Assembly (NCBI GenBank): GCA_030624805.1
Contig: JAUXJL010000124.1
Coordinates: 1 to 6,414, forward strand
DNA length: 6,414 nucleotides
Reading direction: 5' to 3'
DNA from: Acidimicrobiia bacterium
Lineage (GTDB): Bacteria; Actinomycetota; Acidimicrobiia; Spongiisociales; SHLN01
The position numbers and the translations under genes were made by a program. The notes below the pieces were generated by a model that was not told the origin of the DNA, made no database searches, and worked only from the letters and a program-made list of their open reading frames with translations. Positions 5,468 to 6,414 of this stretch are shown here, piece by piece. Numbering within the stretch: position 1 is the first letter of the stretch; each line of letters begins with the position of its first letter.

Positions 5468-6414
5468 ATGGATTTCACCGTCTCGGAAGAACAAGCGATG
5501 CTGCGCGAAGGAGCCCGCAGGTATTTGTCGGAGCAGTCACCGATGGAGCGGGTGCGAGAGATCGTTGAGACCGACTCAGGCTTCGACCCCGAGCTGTGGA
5601 AAGGCATAGCCGAGCAGGGCTGGCCGGCGATGCACATCCCCGAGGAGTACGGTGGTGCCGGATTCACGTTCGCCGAGTCGGCCATCGTCCTCCAGGAGAT
5701 GGGTCGCGTGTTGGCACCGGTGCCCTACCTCTCGTCGGCGGTGCTGGCGGCCGAGGCTTTGCTGGCGGGCGGAAGCGAGCAGCAAAAGGCCGAGTGGCTC
5801 CCTCGGATCGCGACCGGTGAGGTGATCGGAACGGTGGCCAGCCTCGAGCCCGGGGGAGGGTGGGGCGAGAGCTCCGTGCAGGCTGTGGCGACCCCTGAAG
5901 GAGCGGGGTTCGTCCTTTCCGGCAGCAAGTCATTTGTAACGGCAGGGAATTACGCCGATTTGCTCATCGTGACGGCCCGGTTGGGAGGCGAGGTTGGGCT
6001 GTTTCTGGTCGAGGGAAACGCGGTTTCCTTCAGCAAGCTCGTAACGCTCGATACCACGCGTTCTCAGGCTGAATGCGACCTCACAGGTACTCCGGCGGTC
6101 AGGCTGGGCGAAGCTGGTTGGGGGGTGGTGGAGCGGGTCTATGACGTGGCCCGGGCTGCTCTTGCCAACGAGCAAGTCGGTGGTCTGGAGCGGGTCATCG
6201 AGATGGCTGTCGACTATGCCAAGACTCGCAAGCAGTTCGGCCGCGCCATCGGATCATTCCAGGCGATCAAACACATGTGCGCAGACATGCTGGTCGGGCT
6301 CGAGTCGGCCCGATCGGCGGCGGGTTATGCCGTGTGGGCACTGGTGACTGGATCGGATGAACTGAGCACGGCTGCCCCGCTCGCCAAGGCGTTCTGCTCG
6401 GAGGCCTATTTCAA
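5468..6414 (+). CDS. Acyl-CoA dehydrogenase family protein (FadE-like), C-terminus beyond the window
   Basis: The first 315 residues of a flavin acyl-CoA dehydrogenase are present; the family is usually 370-400 residues, so the last part is cut off by the window edge. Such enzymes form a trans-2 double bond in an acyl-CoA and pass electrons to an electron-transfer flavoprotein. Visible features are the N-terminal helical domain starting MDFTVSEEQ, IPEEYGGAG (58-66) and TFAESAIVLQEMGR (67-80), the beta domain with GFVLSGSKSFVTAG (147-160), and the C-terminal helical domain with ANEQVGGLERVIEMAVDYAK (233-252) and TRKQFGRAIGSFQAIKHMCA (253-272). The usual T-E-P-x-x-G-S-D flavin-contact motif is altered to SLEPGGGWGESS (125-136), while Arg255 and the QFG at 256-258 are kept. 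That is reminiscent of the two-subunit steroid or bile-acid side-chain dehydrogenases of actinobacteria, but this is inference. The usual catalytic Glu position lies past the window edge. An in-frame ATG at 5456 is a less likely start. Confidence 0.9.
   Translation, partial: MDFTVSEEQAMLREGARRYLSEQSPMERVREIVETDSGFDPELWKGIAEQGWPAMHIPEEYGGAGFTFAESAIVLQEMGRVLAPVPYLSSAVLAAEALLAGGSEQQKAEWLPRIATGEVIGTVASLEPGGGWGESSVQAVATPEGAGFVLSGSKSFVTAGNYADLLIVTARLGGEVGLFLVEGNAVSFSKLVTLDTTRSQAECDLTGTPAVRLGEAGWGVVERVYDVARAALANEQVGGLERVIEMAVDYAKTRKQFGRAIGSFQAIKHMCADMLVGLESARSAAGYAVWALVTGSDELSTAAPLAKAFCSEAYF

Noticed and set aside
5443..5933. Minus-strand open frames across the start of the acyl-CoA dehydrogenase
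   Set aside because: The plus strand encodes an unmistakable acyl-CoA dehydrogenase that stays open to the window edge; the minus frames are low-complexity Pro/Arg/Ser shadows.

Overview
The window reads as chromosomal DNA from a high-GC actinobacterium. An uncultured member of Acidimicrobiia is my best guess, but this is inference. The signs are the GC-rich codon use, frequent GTG starts, lipoproteins with Thr/Pro/Ser-rich linkers after the lipobox, an F420-type luciferase-like oxidoreductase, SufU-type Fe-S assembly genes, and two genes whose ATG lies exactly 7 nt after a TANNNT -10 box with no Shine-Dalgarno, which is the leaderless arrangement common in actinobacteria. No mobile element, CRISPR array, tRNA or rRNA was seen.

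Layout, left to right. Positions 1-191 (minus): 5' end of a lipoprotein gene that runs off the left edge and has no ordinary start codon. Positions 254-895 (minus): a five-helix membrane protein of unknown function, preceded by a 190-nt intergenic region rich in repeats that looks like a promoter/operator or structured leader. Positions 1089-4563 (minus): a compact four-gene operon in the order sufC, sufS, sufU, LLM-class oxidoreductase. The joints are a 7-nt gap, an 11-nt overlap and a GTGA overlap, and a GC-rich hairpin follows the last stop. Positions 4609-5406 (minus): a lipoprotein built from two tandem copies of a domain resembling the extracellular domain of FtsX. Positions 5468-6414 (plus): an acyl-CoA dehydrogenase that runs off the right edge, divergent from the lipoprotein.

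SufS removes sulfur from cysteine, SufU accepts it (or relays it) through a zinc-site cysteine, and SufC is the ATPase of the SufBCD scaffold where Fe-S clusters are built. The genes for SufB and SufD are not next to sufC here, because the gene immediately upstream is the FtsX-domain lipoprotein. The oxidoreductase is translationally coupled to sufU, so it is made with the Suf proteins although it has no known role in Fe-S assembly. The observations most worth following are the stand-alone tandem FtsX-domain lipoprotein, the sufCSU-oxidoreductase operon without sufB/sufD alongside, the matched leaderless promoters, and the repeat cluster at 918-979.
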